Notes: a model not told the origin generated them from the sequence alone. A stretch of DNA of 64,000 nucleotides from JACVCJ01 sp052437175 (GCA_052437175.1 JBQVOK010000002.1:62001-126000); one strand, 5' to 3'; shown: positions 43,828 to 52,556, counted from the stretch's first letter. Numbers and translations are program-made.

Positions 43828-46128
43828 ATGATTTCGAGAGATACCGACTGGCTGAATGGGCTGAATGAAGTGCAACGTGCGGCTGTGTTACATACCGAAG
43901 GCCCGGCTATGATCATTGCCGGAGCCGGCTCCGGCAAAACCCGTGTAATTACGTTCCGGATCGCCTACCTGCTTTCGCAGGGGGTGGACGCCTTCCAGAT
44001 ACTGGCGCTTACCTTTACCAATAAGGCCGCCCGTGAAATGCGCGAACGTATCGTGAAGATCACCGGCGAAAAAGAGGCCCGCAACCTGTGGATGGGCACT
44101 TTTCACTCTATTTTTTCGCGTATCCTGCGTGTAGAGTGCGAAAAAATAAACTATCCCAACAACTTCTCCATTTACGACTCCGACGACAGCCGCAGCCTGC
44201 TGCGCACCATACTGAAGGAAATGAACCTGGACGATAAGGTATACAAGCCCAACCAGGTGCATGCCCGTATCTCCGAGGCCAAGAACAACCTGATCTCTGC
44301 CACTGCCTACCTGCAGAACGAGAACCTGGTGGCCGAAGATTATGCCAACGGCAAACCCAAACTGGGCGAGATCTACATGACCTACCAGAAACGTCTGTTC
44401 AAGGCCTCGGCCATGGATTTTGACGATCTGCTCTTCAAGACCTACGAATTGTTCTACCGCTTCCCGGACGTACTGTACAAATACCAGCACCGCTTTAAAT
44501 TTATTATGGTGGACGAGTACCAGGATACCAACCTGGCCCAGTACGTAATTGTGAAACAGCTGGCCGCCGTGTACCAGAACCTCTGCGTGGTGGGCGACGA
44601 TGCCCAGAGTATCTATGCCTTCCGCGGGGCCAATATCCAGAACATCCTGAACTTTGAAAAGGATTACCCGGACGTGGCCACCTTTAAGCTGGAACAGAAC
44701 TACCGCAGCACGCAGAATATTGTGGAAGGAGCCAATACCATTATTAAAAACAATAAGTTCCAGCTTAAAAAGAACGTTTTTACCGAGAACGAAGAAGGCG
44801 ATAAAATTGCCGTATACAAGGCCCAGAGCGATAATGAGGAAGGCCGCCTGGTTGCCCAGCTGATCTTCGAGGAAAAGATGAACAACCGCCTGGAAAACAA
44901 AGATTTTGCCATCCTGTACCGCACCAACTCCCAGAGCCGGAGTATGGAGGAAGCCCTGCGTAAAATGAACCTGCCTTACCGCGTGTACGGCGGACTGAGC
45001 TTTTACCAGCGCAAGGAGATCAAGGACCTGCTGGCCTATTGCCGCCTGGCCCTCAACCCCCGCGATGAAGAAGCCCTGAAACGCATCATCAACTACCCCA
45101 CCCGGGGTATCGGTACCACTACCGTAGAAAAACTGGTGGTGCTGGCTGATCAGAACAATACCGACCTGTTCCGCGTAATTATTAACCTGGACAAGATACC
45201 GAACCACGGCATCAATACCGGCACCAAAGGTAAACTGTACCAGTTTGCTACCATGATACAGAGCTTTTCCGTACTGGCACGCAACAAGAACGCCTACGAT
45301 GCGGCCCAGACCATTGCCTCGGAAAGTAAGATCCTGAAAGAACTGTTCGACGATAAAACGCCCGAAGGCGTAAGCCGTTACGAGAACATCATGGAGCTGC
45401 TCAACGGTATCAAGGAGTTCAGCGAAGAACCCAATGAAGACGGCGAACTGCAGACCCTGGACAAGTTCATGGCCGACGTGGCCCTGCTTACCGATGCCGA
45501 TAACGACAACGAAGAGGGCGATAAAATTTCCATGATGACCATACACAGCGCCAAGGGACTGGAATTCCCCTACGTGTATATTGTAGGCATGGAAGAGAAC
45601 CTGTTCCCTTCACAGCTTTCGTCCACCTCGCGCGAGGAACTGGAAGAGGAACGCCGCCTGTTTTACGTAGCGCTTACCCGCGCCATGAAAAAAGTGAGCC
45701 TGTCCTATGCCCAGTCGCGCTTCCGCTGGGGAAACCTTACCTTTACGGAGCCAAGCCGTTTCCTGGCCGAAATGGACCAGTCGCGGCTGGACGTACGCCA
45801 TGCCGGCGTGCAGCAGAAGCCCTCCCGCATCGATGCCGACGACCTGCGCGACGGCTGGGGCGGAAGCATGAACTACAATTACAGCAAACCTCCGGGACAA
45901 AGTACGGCCAAACCGGCGGCAGCCATAGATCCGGACTTTGTGGCCGATAATCCGCGCATTTTCAACGAAGGCATGGACGTATTGCACCAGCGTTTCGGCA
46001 AGGGGAAAATACTGCGCATGGAGGGCAGCGGCTCCGACCGTATGGCCACCATACAGTTCGAAAACGCCGGCGAGAAAAAACTGGTGATGAAGTTTGCCAA
46101 GCTGAAAGCATTACCTAAAGAAGAATGA
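43828..46128 (+). CDS. pcrA: UvrD/PcrA/Rep family ATP-dependent DNA helicase
   Basis: A 766-residue SF1 helicase. Walker A is AGAGSGKT, motif Ia LTFTNKAAREM, motif II VDEYQDTN, motif III GDDAQSIYAFRGA, motif IV LEQNYRST, motif V MTIHSAKGLEFPYV, motif VI YVALTRA. The C-terminal Tudor-like domain is seen in HQRFGKGKILRMEG. It acts in nucleotide excision and mismatch repair, and clears replication blocks. The frame is open upstream, but the ATG at 43828 gives the natural start. Its stop lies 28 bases before the HipA-like pair. Confidence 0.96.
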   Translation: MISRDTDWLNGLNEVQRAAVLHTEGPAMIIAGAGSGKTRVITFRIAYLLSQGVDAFQILALTFTNKAAREMRERIVKITGEKEARNLWMGTFHSIFSRILRVECEKINYPNNFSIYDSDDSRSLLRTILKEMNLDDKVYKPNQVHARISEAKNNLISATAYLQNENLVAEDYANGKPKLGEIYMTYQKRLFKASAMDFDDLLFKTYELFYRFPDVLYKYQHRFKFIMVDEYQDTNLAQYVIVKQLAAVYQNLCVVGDDAQSIYAFRGANIQNILNFEKDYPDVATFKLEQNYRSTQNIVEGANTIIKNNKFQLKKNVFTENEEGDKIAVYKAQSDNEEGRLVAQLIFEEKMNNRLENKDFAILYRTNSQSRSMEEALRKMNLPYRVYGGLSFYQRKEIKDLLAYCRLALNPRDEEALKRIINYPTRGIGTTTVEKLVVLADQNNTDLFRVIINLDKIPNHGINTGTKGKLYQFATMIQSFSVLARNKNAYDAAQTIASESKILKELFDDKTPEGVSRYENIMELLNGIKEFSEEPNEDGELQTLDKFMADVALLTDADNDNEEGDKISMMTIHSAKGLEFPYVYIVGMEENLFPSQLSSTSREELEEERRLFYVALTRAMKKVSLSYAQSRFRWGNLTFTEPSRFLAEMDQSRLDVRHAGVQQKPSRIDADDLRDGWGGSMNYNYSKPPGQSTAKPAAAIDPDFVADNPRIFNEGMDVLHQRFGKGKILRMEGSGSDRMATIQFENAGEKKLVMKFAKLKALPKEE

Positions 46129-46156
46129 GAGATTAAATGCCCCCCGCACCAACCCG

Positions 46157-47167
46157 ATGAATATATTATATCCAGTCCCCACACTTCGCAACAGCCAATG
46201 GGATATTGCTGTTAAGTCTATTCCTGCATTAAAAAGAGCTCATTATTTCCGGATAGACATACCGGTGGCCGGAGATGCACCCAAAGATATTATAGGAATA
46301 TACGAGTATGGCTATCCGGTAAGAAAAAACAACAGGAGCAGCTGGCCAATATACATAGCTAAAGTAGGCCAGAAATGGTATCCTATGGAGTCGGTTACCG
46401 AACATCTGATGAATCGTATAGGGGAGGTAATTGGCATAAAAATGGCTATTTCAAAGCTTCTGCAAATTAATGGTCAATTACGTTTTTTGAGCCGTTACTT
46501 TCTGCAGAAAGGAGAAAGTCTTGTGCACGGAGCGGAAATTTACGCGGGTTTCATTGAAGATGCAAACATGGAAAAGGTCCACGGCATTGAAAAAGACGGA
46601 CTTTCTAGAAACTTCTTCACGTTCCAGTTTACCACACAAGCCATACTGGAAATATTTCCGGCAGAAGGTATTCAACTCCTGGAAGATTTTGTAAAACTAC
46701 TTGTTTTTGATGCGATCACAGGAAATAACGACCGACATTTTTACAATTGGGGAGTTATCACACATATCAGCAGCAAAAGGCCTGCTCATTTTGCACCGGT
46801 TTATGATACTGCAAGAGGACTTTTCTGGAATGAAACAGAAGAACAGCTTGCCAGCTATTTAAAAGACACAAGTACTTTAGACACCCGTTTGCATAAATAT
46901 GCCGTTAATTCCAGACCCAAAACGGGCTGGGAAGGATTAGAGAATATAAATCATTTTGAATTGGTTCATAAAATATCTCAGAGTAATGCCCGTTATTTAA
47001 AAATCTGTGAAGAACTTGTACTAAATAAAGAATCGGCAATTTGCCGGATGATTGATGACGATTTTAGTCGTTTATTGAGTGAAACCAGAAAAACATTAAT
47101 TAAGAATTTGCTGGGAATACGCCTTAAAATATTGACAGAAAATATTGTATCTTTGCATAAACCATGA
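46157..47167 (+). CDS. HipA-type Ser/Thr kinase lacking the N1 domain
   Basis: A 336-residue kinase of the HipA C-terminal family. K69 in YIAKVG is a candidate ATP lysine; FLSRYF (110-115) and HGAEIYAGF follow; the catalytic loop is GNNDRHFYNWG (D192, H194, N197); the metal-binding Asp is D217 in FAPVYDTARG. The N-terminal Couple_hipA domain of classical HipA is missing, as is the SGVQxK-type autophosphorylation loop. HipA and HipT kinases phosphorylate aminoacyl-tRNA synthetases and stall growth; the target here is unknown. The gene is AT-rich against flanking genes and its stop overlaps the next ATG (ATGA). No HipB-like gene is present. Confidence 0.88.
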   Translation: MNILYPVPTLRNSQWDIAVKSIPALKRAHYFRIDIPVAGDAPKDIIGIYEYGYPVRKNNRSSWPIYIAKVGQKWYPMESVTEHLMNRIGEVIGIKMAISKLLQINGQLRFLSRYFLQKGESLVHGAEIYAGFIEDANMEKVHGIEKDGLSRNFFTFQFTTQAILEIFPAEGIQLLEDFVKLLVFDAITGNNDRHFYNWGVITHISSKRPAHFAPVYDTARGLFWNETEEQLASYLKDTSTLDTRLHKYAVNSRPKTGWEGLENINHFELVHKISQSNARYLKICEELVLNKESAICRMIDDDFSRLLSETRKTLIKNLLGIRLKILTENIVSLHKP

Positions 47168-47565
47168 TGTTTAAAAACATTTTACAACGGTTTTTTAAAA
47201 ACGAAGAACAGGAAGATTTATATACTCCCAAATCTTCGGATGTATCCTTTTTACTTTTGTATAAAGATCTTCTTATAGGGAAATTATCTGTAAAAAATGG
47301 CATTTGGGAATTTCAGTATTCAGAATCGTTCAAAAATCAGGACGTTATTCAAAAAATAATTGATTTCCCGGATACAGAAAAAGTGTACTGTTCCGAGAAT
47401 TTATGGCCATTCTTTGCACATCGTATTCCCGGCCTTGCACAACCGGGAGTGAAAAGGATTCTTGAAGAAGAGAATATTGATTATTATAACGAAGTTGATC
47501 TTCTAAAGCGTTTCGGACATAAATCCATTGCTAACCCATTTGAACTAACACCGGGACTCGGTTAA
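47164..47565 (+). CDS. Stand-alone HipA N-terminal (Couple_hipA) domain protein
   Basis: A 133-residue protein resembling only the N-subdomain of HipA: the strand block FLLLYKDLLIGKLSVKNGIW and a later block LWPFFAHRIPGLAQPGVKRI then GHKSIANPFELT. In HipBST systems the separate N-domain protein HipS neutralises the kinase HipT, so this could be the antitoxin. Here it lies after the kinase gene, coupled through ATGA at 47164 (a second ATG is at 47167), whereas hipS precedes hipT. It is AT-rich like its partner. No helix-turn-helix is visible, so autoregulation, if any, differs from hipB systems. Confidence 0.8.
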   Translation: MMFKNILQRFFKNEEQEDLYTPKSSDVSFLLLYKDLLIGKLSVKNGIWEFQYSESFKNQDVIQKIIDFPDTEKVYCSENLWPFFAHRIPGLAQPGVKRILEEENIDYYNEVDLLKRFGHKSIANPFELTPGLG

Positions 47566-47672
47566 TTTTATTTTTGTGTTTCTGCAATTTTATGTTACGT
47601 TTGTATGATCTACGAACGGAGCTCCAACCGAAATTACAGCCCTGAATTCCGTTTTCACGTTAAGTAAAAAAA

Positions 47673-48326
47673 ATGAAGTACAACACGCAACGTCCGCTGT
47701 TAGTGATCAGCGAATATGGCCGCAACATCCAGCAGATGGTGGAAGAGGCCTGCGAGATCGAAGACCGCGATACCCGCAACCTGGCTGCAAAGACCATTAT
47801 TAACCTGATGGCTACGGTAAGCCCGGCCGGTAAGGAAGAAGAAGACTTTTACCATAAACTGTGGGACCACCTGCACATCATGGCGCATTTTGAGCTGGAT
47901 GTAGACAGTCCCTACCCGGCCCCGGACCCCGAGGCCCTGCGTTTTAAGCCCGGCAAACCGGCTTACCCGCGCCGTAAAATGCGTTTTGCCCACTACGGCA
48001 ATATCATCGAAAGCTTTATCCGTTTTGCCTCCGCCCTGGAGAACGGCCCCGAAAAGGACCGTTATGCCGAGCTCATCGCTAATATGATGAAAAAGGCTTA
48101 CCTGAACCACAACCGTGATTCGGTGAACGACGAAATGATCAAGGACCAGCTCCGCGATCTGTCTAAAGGCGCCCTGGAATTCAAGGACACACACCGGCTC
48201 AGTTCCACCAACGATATCCTGCACAAACAGAAACAGCAGGTGGGCCACCAGCAGAACACCAGTTTCAGCCACGGCAAAAACAACAAAAAGAATAAGTTCA
48301 AAAAGAAGAATAAAGGAAAATTCTAA
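47673..48326 (+). CDS. DUF4290 domain protein
   Basis: A 217-residue cytosolic protein of DUF4290, a family nearly confined to Bacteroidota and without known function. The opening YNTQRPLLVISEYGRNIQQM and the run PRRKMRFAHYGNIIESFIR are typical. The end is an extremely basic tail (KNNKKNKFKKKNKGKF), suggesting nucleic-acid or ribosome binding (inference). GC content returns to the genome norm here, marking the right edge of the HipA-like insert. Confidence 0.9.
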   Translation: MKYNTQRPLLVISEYGRNIQQMVEEACEIEDRDTRNLAAKTIINLMATVSPAGKEEEDFYHKLWDHLHIMAHFELDVDSPYPAPDPEALRFKPGKPAYPRRKMRFAHYGNIIESFIRFASALENGPEKDRYAELIANMMKKAYLNHNRDSVNDEMIKDQLRDLSKGALEFKDTHRLSSTNDILHKQKQQVGHQQNTSFSHGKNNKKNKFKKKNKGKF

Positions 48327-48344
48327 ACGAAAATTCTGAAGAAA

Positions 48345-48377
48345 AGCTGTCTCGCGTAAAGCAAGGCAGCTTTTTTG
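48345..48377 (+). terminator. Intrinsic terminator after DUF4290 gene
   Basis: AGCTGTCTCGC and GCAAGGCAGCT pair with one mismatch and G-U pairs around a short loop, followed by six T. Confidence 0.75.
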
Positions 48378-48457
48378 TTTCAGGCCGGCGCAGGACGGAG
48401 CTGTGCCGCTTTTCAGCTTTTCAGGGAAATATCTTTGTTTTCTATAATTTTTGCAGG

Positions 48458-48622
48458 TGTCTTTTGGATATATACGCTGCGGAACATACCTTCGTTATAT
48501 CATTGATACGCTGTGCATAACAGGAGCCTGAGGGTTCCGGCAACATAATTCAAGACGGTGATCGGGACTCCCTCACTATGGTTTCATTGGGTGAATAAAG
48601 GTTGGTGGGAGTCCCATTTTTC
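48458..48622 (+). ncRNA. Candidate structured small RNA (6S-like rod, unproven)
   Basis: A 300-base gap without any coding frame. A TATCTTTG box (48430-48437) and a TATAATTTTTGC stretch (48444-48454) could start a transcript at about 48443 or 48458. Its bases form a long interrupted hairpin: CGGAAC pairs with GTTCCG, inside that ACCT with AGG-type and GTTAT with ATAAC, while GTCTT near the 5' end pairs with AAGAC. A second hairpin, GGGACTCCC with GGGAGTCCC (48564-48615), is followed by ATTTTT and would terminate it. The rod shape recalls 6S RNA, but family membership is my guess. Confidence 0.4.
48564..48622 (+). terminator. Long-loop hairpin ending the candidate RNA
   Basis: Nine perfect pairs GGGACTCCC/GGGAGTCCC with a 34-base loop that itself can fold (TCAC with GTGA), then ATTTTT. 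A long loop is unusual for a simple terminator. Confidence 0.55.
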
Positions 48623-48634
48623 GCAGTACAGGGC

Positions 48635-48664
48635 ATAAAAAAACCTGCATGAAACATGCAGGTT
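48635..48664 (-). terminator. Intrinsic terminator of the yceD-rpmF-plsX-fabH operon
   Basis: On the minus strand AACCTGCATG, TTT loop, CATGCAGGTT, then seven T. It follows the fabH stop. Confidence 0.9.
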
Positions 48665-48686
48665 CCTTAGTATTTTCAGGAATATT

Positions 48687-49676
48687 TTATTTCCCCCATT
48701 TCATGTAAATGCTTCCCCAGGTAAATCCGCCGCCGAAAGCCGAAATGATCACGTTATCGCCATCTTTCAGCTTGTCTTCGTAATCCCAGAGCAGGAGAGG
48801 AATGGTGCCCGCGGTGGTGTTCCCGTATTTTTCAATATTCATCATTACCTTTTCAGGAGGCAGTCCCAGGCGGTTGGCCGTAGCGTCGATGATACGCTTA
48901 TTAGCCTGGTGGGCGGCCAGCCACTGGATATCGTCGCCGCTGAGCCCGTTACGGGTCATTACCTCATACGATATTTCGGCCATATTGACCACGGCAAACT
49001 TAAATACGGCCTGTCCTTCCTGGTACACGTAATGGTCCTGTCCGTATATATTGCGCACGGTAGAGGGGTTCAGGGAACCGCCGGCCACTTTGTGCAGGTA
49101 TTTACAGCCTATACCGTCGCTTTTCAGTTCAAAATCGATGATCCCGTTCTCCGAAGTGCTGGGTTCCAGCAATACGGCTCCGCCGCCATCGCCGAAGATC
49201 ACACAGGTGGTACGGTCGGCATAGTTGATGATGGAGCTCATTTTATCCACGCCCACGATCACTACTTTTTTATAGCGGCCGGTCTCGATGAACTGGGAAC
49301 CGGTTACCAGGGCATAGATAAAGCCCGAGCAGGCGGCGTTCAGGTCATAACTCCAGGCGTTCTTAAGGCCGAGCATGTCCGAAACGATATTGGCAGAGGA
49401 CGGGAATGTATTGTCGGGGGTAATGGTACCTACGATCAGCAGGTCTACTTCTTCGGGAGCGGTGCCGGTTTTTTCGAGCAATCCCTTTACGGCTTCGGCA
49501 GCCATGTACGAAGCGCCTTTATGGCCTTTTAGATAGCGGCGTTCCTTAATTCCGGTACGCGAGGTGATCCATTCGTCGTTCGTGTCTACCATGTGCGACA
49601 ATTCTTCATTGGTCACCACATAGGGAGGAACATATCCATGTACGCCGGTAACGGCGGCTCTTATTTTATTGCTCAT
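48687..49676 (-). CDS. fabH: 3-oxoacyl-ACP synthase III FabH
   Basis: A 329-residue KAS III that condenses acetyl- or branched acyl-CoA with malonyl-ACP to start fatty acid synthesis. The catalytic Cys lies in LNAACSGFIYAL, the His in AAHQANKRI, and the Asn in KYGNTTAGTIPL. The start ATG at 49676 overlaps the plsX end by 11 bases. Fatty acid and phospholipid genes are grouped here with rpmF, as is common in bacteria. Confidence 0.97.
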   Translation of the reverse strand: MSNKIRAAVTGVHGYVPPYVVTNEELSHMVDTNDEWITSRTGIKERRYLKGHKGASYMAAEAVKGLLEKTGTAPEEVDLLIVGTITPDNTFPSSANIVSDMLGLKNAWSYDLNAACSGFIYALVTGSQFIETGRYKKVVIVGVDKMSSIINYADRTTCVIFGDGGGAVLLEPSTSENGIIDFELKSDGIGCKYLHKVAGGSLNPSTVRNIYGQDHYVYQEGQAVFKFAVVNMAEISYEVMTRNGLSGDDIQWLAAHQANKRIIDATANRLGLPPEKVMMNIEKYGNTTAGTIPLLLWDYEDKLKDGDNVIISAFGGGFTWGSIYMKWGK

Positions 49677-50625
49677 TATTGCTCAGCGCTTCTTTAATGC
49701 GCCAAGGTAGCTTATTTTCCACAATTTCGGCGGTTAATTTCACCATATTCATTATGGCTTTGCCATTGGAAATACCATGGCCAATTACCACCGAACCATT
49801 AATCCCCAGCACCGGGGAACCACCTTGGTTCTCAAAATTGAATTTTTCCAGGTAATCGTTTTTCAGGCCGAAACGGCGGCAGGTCTTATACCAGCCTTCG
49901 CAGAGTTTCAGGACCACATTACCGGTGAAACCGTTGCAGACAAGGATATCGGCTTTACCGCCAAAGAGTTCGTTGCCTTCTACATTACCGATAAAGTTAA
50001 AGTCGGTACTGCCGGCCATCAGTTTATAGGCGGCTTTTACCACTTCGTTGCCCTTCTCGGGTTCCTCACCGATATTGATGAGACCGGTCTTCGGGTTTTC
50101 TTCGCCCATAATGTACTTATAGAACGTATGCCCGAGAATGGCGAACTGATACAGGTTTTCAGGCTTACTGTCGGCACTGGCACCCACATCGAGTATAATG
50201 GCGTCTTTCCCGGTTTCGCGGGGGGCGATGGCCATCATACAGGGCCGGATATTTTCAATAACGGTACCCAGGGCAACTACGGCGGCACCAAAAATGGCAC
50301 CTGTATTACCTGCGGAGGCAAAACCGTCGATCTTACCAGCTTTTAGCAGACCTAGCCCGGCCGAAATACTGTTGTTCGGCTTTGAGGCGAGGGCACGCAT
50401 GGGAGAATCACCCATTTCGATCACCTCGGGGGCATGAAATACGCTTACCGCATCCGGTGCTATCCCGTTTGCGGCAAGGCCTTCACGGATCAGGTCCTGG
50501 TCCCCGATGAGGGTCAGGTGTACCCGGTCCCCGAGCTGGTCCAAAATGAGCCTTGCCCCGTCAAAATTACATTGTGGGGCAAAATCTCCTCCGGCTATAT
50601 CCAGACCGATATTGATCTTTGTCAT
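49666..50625 (-). CDS. plsX: Phosphate acyltransferase PlsX
   Basis: A 319-residue PlsX, which makes acyl-phosphate from acyl-ACP as the donor for PlsY in phospholipid synthesis. Features: IGLDIAGGDFAPQ near the start, MGDSPMRALASKPNNSISA, GFASAGNTGAIFGAA, LDVGASADSKPENLYQFA and VCNGFTGNVVLK. The ATG at 50625 overlaps the rpmF stop (TAATG). Confidence 0.97.
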   Translation of the reverse strand: MTKINIGLDIAGGDFAPQCNFDGARLILDQLGDRVHLTLIGDQDLIREGLAANGIAPDAVSVFHAPEVIEMGDSPMRALASKPNNSISAGLGLLKAGKIDGFASAGNTGAIFGAAVVALGTVIENIRPCMMAIAPRETGKDAIILDVGASADSKPENLYQFAILGHTFYKYIMGEENPKTGLINIGEEPEKGNEVVKAAYKLMAGSTDFNFIGNVEGNELFGGKADILVCNGFTGNVVLKLCEGWYKTCRRFGLKNDYLEKFNFENQGGSPVLGINGSVVIGHGISNGKAIMNMVKLTAEIVENKLPWRIKEALSNNEQ

Positions 50626-50816
50626 TAAGCCTCCTGCTTAGCTTCAACCACCAGTTTACCGTTGTAGTACAGGTTACCTTCCACCAGGTATGCGCGGTGG
50701 CGGCGGTGTACGGTACCGGTAGTCGGACAGGTTGACAGCGTAGGCGCTACGGCTTTATAGTGTGTACGTCTTTTGTCGCGGCGTGTACTCGAGTGTCTGC
50801 GTTTTGGATTTGGCAT
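50625..50816 (-). CDS. rpmF: 50S ribosomal protein L32
   Basis: A 63-residue L32 with the standard MPNPKRRHSSTRRDKRRTHY opening. The zinc-finger cysteines common in other phyla are reduced: one Cys (LSTCPTTG) remains, as in zinc-independent forms. It lies 35 bases after yceD and overlaps the plsX start. Confidence 0.97.
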   Translation of the reverse strand: MPNPKRRHSSTRRDKRRTHYKAVAPTLSTCPTTGTVHRRHRAYLVEGNLYYNGKLVVEAKQEA

Positions 50817-50851
50817 GACTATCTGTTTTTAAATGATCGTTACAAAATTAA

Positions 50852-51412
50852 TTATTTATCCGGATTATCTTTAAACTTCCGCAGGGCGTCCCATCGGGGA
50901 TCGGCTTCCGGCACATCGTTCTCTTCCTCCTCCTGTTGCGGGGCTTCTCCGATCTCCGTTGCCAGGTACTGCTGCATAAATTCCTTGCCGCATTCTTCCA
51001 GGGGTTCGGCCGTGTCGCAGTTGCGTTTAACAGGTTCAGACACTTTTATCAGCTGATAAATAAGGTCCGAAACATCCAGTTCATACGCGCTTTTCGGCAG
51101 CACCAGGATATCGTCGTCGGCTTCTTCCTCATCGGCCCCGGGTTTCACAACCAGGGTATGCTCCGACTCAAAATGCCGCACCAGGGGGCTGAGACACAGA
51201 TCGCAGTCGTACTGCCCTGTACCATGGATCTGCAGTTTAAGTACCATCATGGTGGTATCCTTAAAAAGCTCCATCTGTACACGAAAGGACGGCTGCTGTG
51301 CATCTACCTCGCCATACTGTTCAAAGAACTCCGGTCCTATTTCCCATTCAAACGCGTGGGCCCCATACTTCAAGCCTTCAAACTCAATAAGGAACTCACT
51401 TTTTCTCCGCAT
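50852..51412 (-). CDS. YceD/DUF177 family protein
   Basis: A 186-residue protein of the DUF177 (YceD) family, linked to 23S rRNA accumulation and usually beside rpmF. The CDLCL motif (CxxC-type) and later C residues (NCDTAEPLEECGKEF) suggest a zinc site. A TTG upstream at 51433 is possible, but the ATG at 51412 (MRRKSEFLIEFEGLKYG) is the natural start. It is the first gene of the lipid-ribosome operon. Confidence 0.88.
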   Translation of the reverse strand: MRRKSEFLIEFEGLKYGAHAFEWEIGPEFFEQYGEVDAQQPSFRVQMELFKDTTMMVLKLQIHGTGQYDCDLCLSPLVRHFESEHTLVVKPGADEEEADDDILVLPKSAYELDVSDLIYQLIKVSEPVKRNCDTAEPLEECGKEFMQQYLATEIGEAPQQEEEENDVPEADPRWDALRKFKDNPDK

Positions 51413-51430
51413 AAACAGGAAATTGGGCGG

Positions 51431-51438
51431 CAAAGATA
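51431..51438 (-). promoter_or_regulatory. -7 box (TATCTTTG) of the yceD operon
   Basis: A perfect minus-strand TAnnTTTG box 18 bases before the ATG at 51412, giving a leader of about 12 bases. Confidence 0.6.
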
Positions 51439-51789
51439 TGATTTAGTTTTGAAACGGGGAAAACTTTTTGCGAAAAGAAAGCCCTTCCGCTTTCATTTGC
51501 CCGTAAAGGCTGCAAAGATACTCCAATTCCGGCATATTTTGGCCTTCCGGATGTGTGTGTATCCCCTGATGCCTGCAAAACCGTACGGACGATCTGCGAA
51601 CATCGTTTCTGTTCCGGCCCGGAGGGTATACCAGGCTGGGATTTCCCTCCCGTTCCCTTTACACTCCTGCCCGTAGAATAAAAATGACCGGTCTTACTTG
51701 GAGTAACCCCTCAACTGTGCTTACATTTACAGGCATTATACACTGCGATTTAACCTGACGTTCCTATGCCGTTCCGTCCTCAACTCCCG
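51439..51789. other. Intergenic region between the yceD operon and an outer-membrane gene
   Basis: About 350 bases with no supported gene. Apart from the promoter at 51698-51729 I see no structure of note. Confidence 0.6.
51698..51729 (+). promoter_or_regulatory. Promoter candidate for the 51790 gene
   Basis: TTG (51698-51700), 21 bases, then TACATTTA (51722-51729), one mismatch from TAnnTTTG. The leader would be about 54 bases. Confidence 0.45.
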
Positions 51790-52512
51790 ATGATATGTAT
51801 AAGAAAAGGAGCTTTGCTGCTTATTATCAGTAGTTTTATTTCGCTGAGCCATGCCCAGTTACCCCGAAAGGGGCTGCATTTCAGCCTGCGTACAGGGGCG
51901 GCCTTCTATCCTTTAAAACCCGGGGGAAATACGCCGGTATCGCGTTATATGTTCAATCCTGTCACAGAGTTGCAGGCCGGTGTTTATGCCAACCGCTTTA
52001 GTATAAACCTGGGCGTATTTTATTTTTCCAGGAGTTATTCATATTCGTATACACGTGAATGGCCTGCCCAGGTACAGGTACAGGAACGACGCTACCTGCA
52101 TTCCATAGGCTTAAGCCTGAACCCCGAAGTGATCCTCTTTCGCAGACAGAAGCACAGCTTTTCCCTGGCCGGTTCCTTCTACTACGCTGCCGGTAACCCG
52201 GTAGTACAGAAAGCACTGTGGGACGGGGCTCTGAAGCACAGAGAGCGCAACGACCTTTCGCACGAGATCCTGCTGGGCGGCGCCCTGCAATATTATTACA
52301 CGGTACACCCCCGCGGACATCTTTCCCTAAAGCTGCATTCGCTGTATTCGGTAACCGGAGGCAAAGCAGAAAAACAGTCCTACGCATCACCCGGCGGAGG
52401 TTTTATAAGTTATATGGCAGCACCGGCCGTAAGCCGGTTACAGCTGGGTATACAGATTGGTTATACCTATACGTTCAGCCGGGACAATCAACGCAAAACA
52501 CAATCGCCTTAG
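51790..52512 (+). CDS. Putative outer-membrane beta-barrel protein
   Basis: A 240-residue exported protein from the ATG at 51790, which gives a good signal peptide (cleavage after LSHAQ); an ATG at 51766 is less likely. The rest has alternating hydrophobic and aromatic residues (SINLGVFYFSRSYSYSYTRE, LSLKLHSLYSV) and ends with a strand, YTYTFSRDN, typical of small outer-membrane barrels. No family recognised. Confidence 0.6.
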   Translation: MICIRKGALLLIISSFISLSHAQLPRKGLHFSLRTGAAFYPLKPGGNTPVSRYMFNPVTELQAGVYANRFSINLGVFYFSRSYSYSYTREWPAQVQVQERRYLHSIGLSLNPEVILFRRQKHSFSLAGSFYYAAGNPVVQKALWDGALKHRERNDLSHEILLGGALQYYYTVHPRGHLSLKLHSLYSVTGGKAEKQSYASPGGGFISYMAAPAVSRLQLGIQIGYTYTFSRDNQRKTQSP

Positions 52513-52556
52513 AACCATACATGAAAGCGATATGACCATAAAAACTATAGTATGTT

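Noticed and set aside
43888..45546. Long minus-strand frame opposite the helicase gene
   Set aside because: Shadow of the helicase codons; no motifs, no promoter, and the plus strand has all SF1 helicase motifs.
46157..47565. A single hipA gene broken by a frameshift
   Set aside because: The N-domain lies after the kinase instead of before it, and each frame has its own start with ATGA coupling, so this is not a simple break.
46129..47672. Insertion sequence or prophage carrying the HipA-like pair
   Set aside because: No transposase, integrase, terminal inverted repeat or target duplication could be seen at the edges.
48458..48622. tRNA or tmRNA in the structured gap
   Set aside because: No cloverleaf, no T-loop GTTCRA in context, and no CCA-like end.
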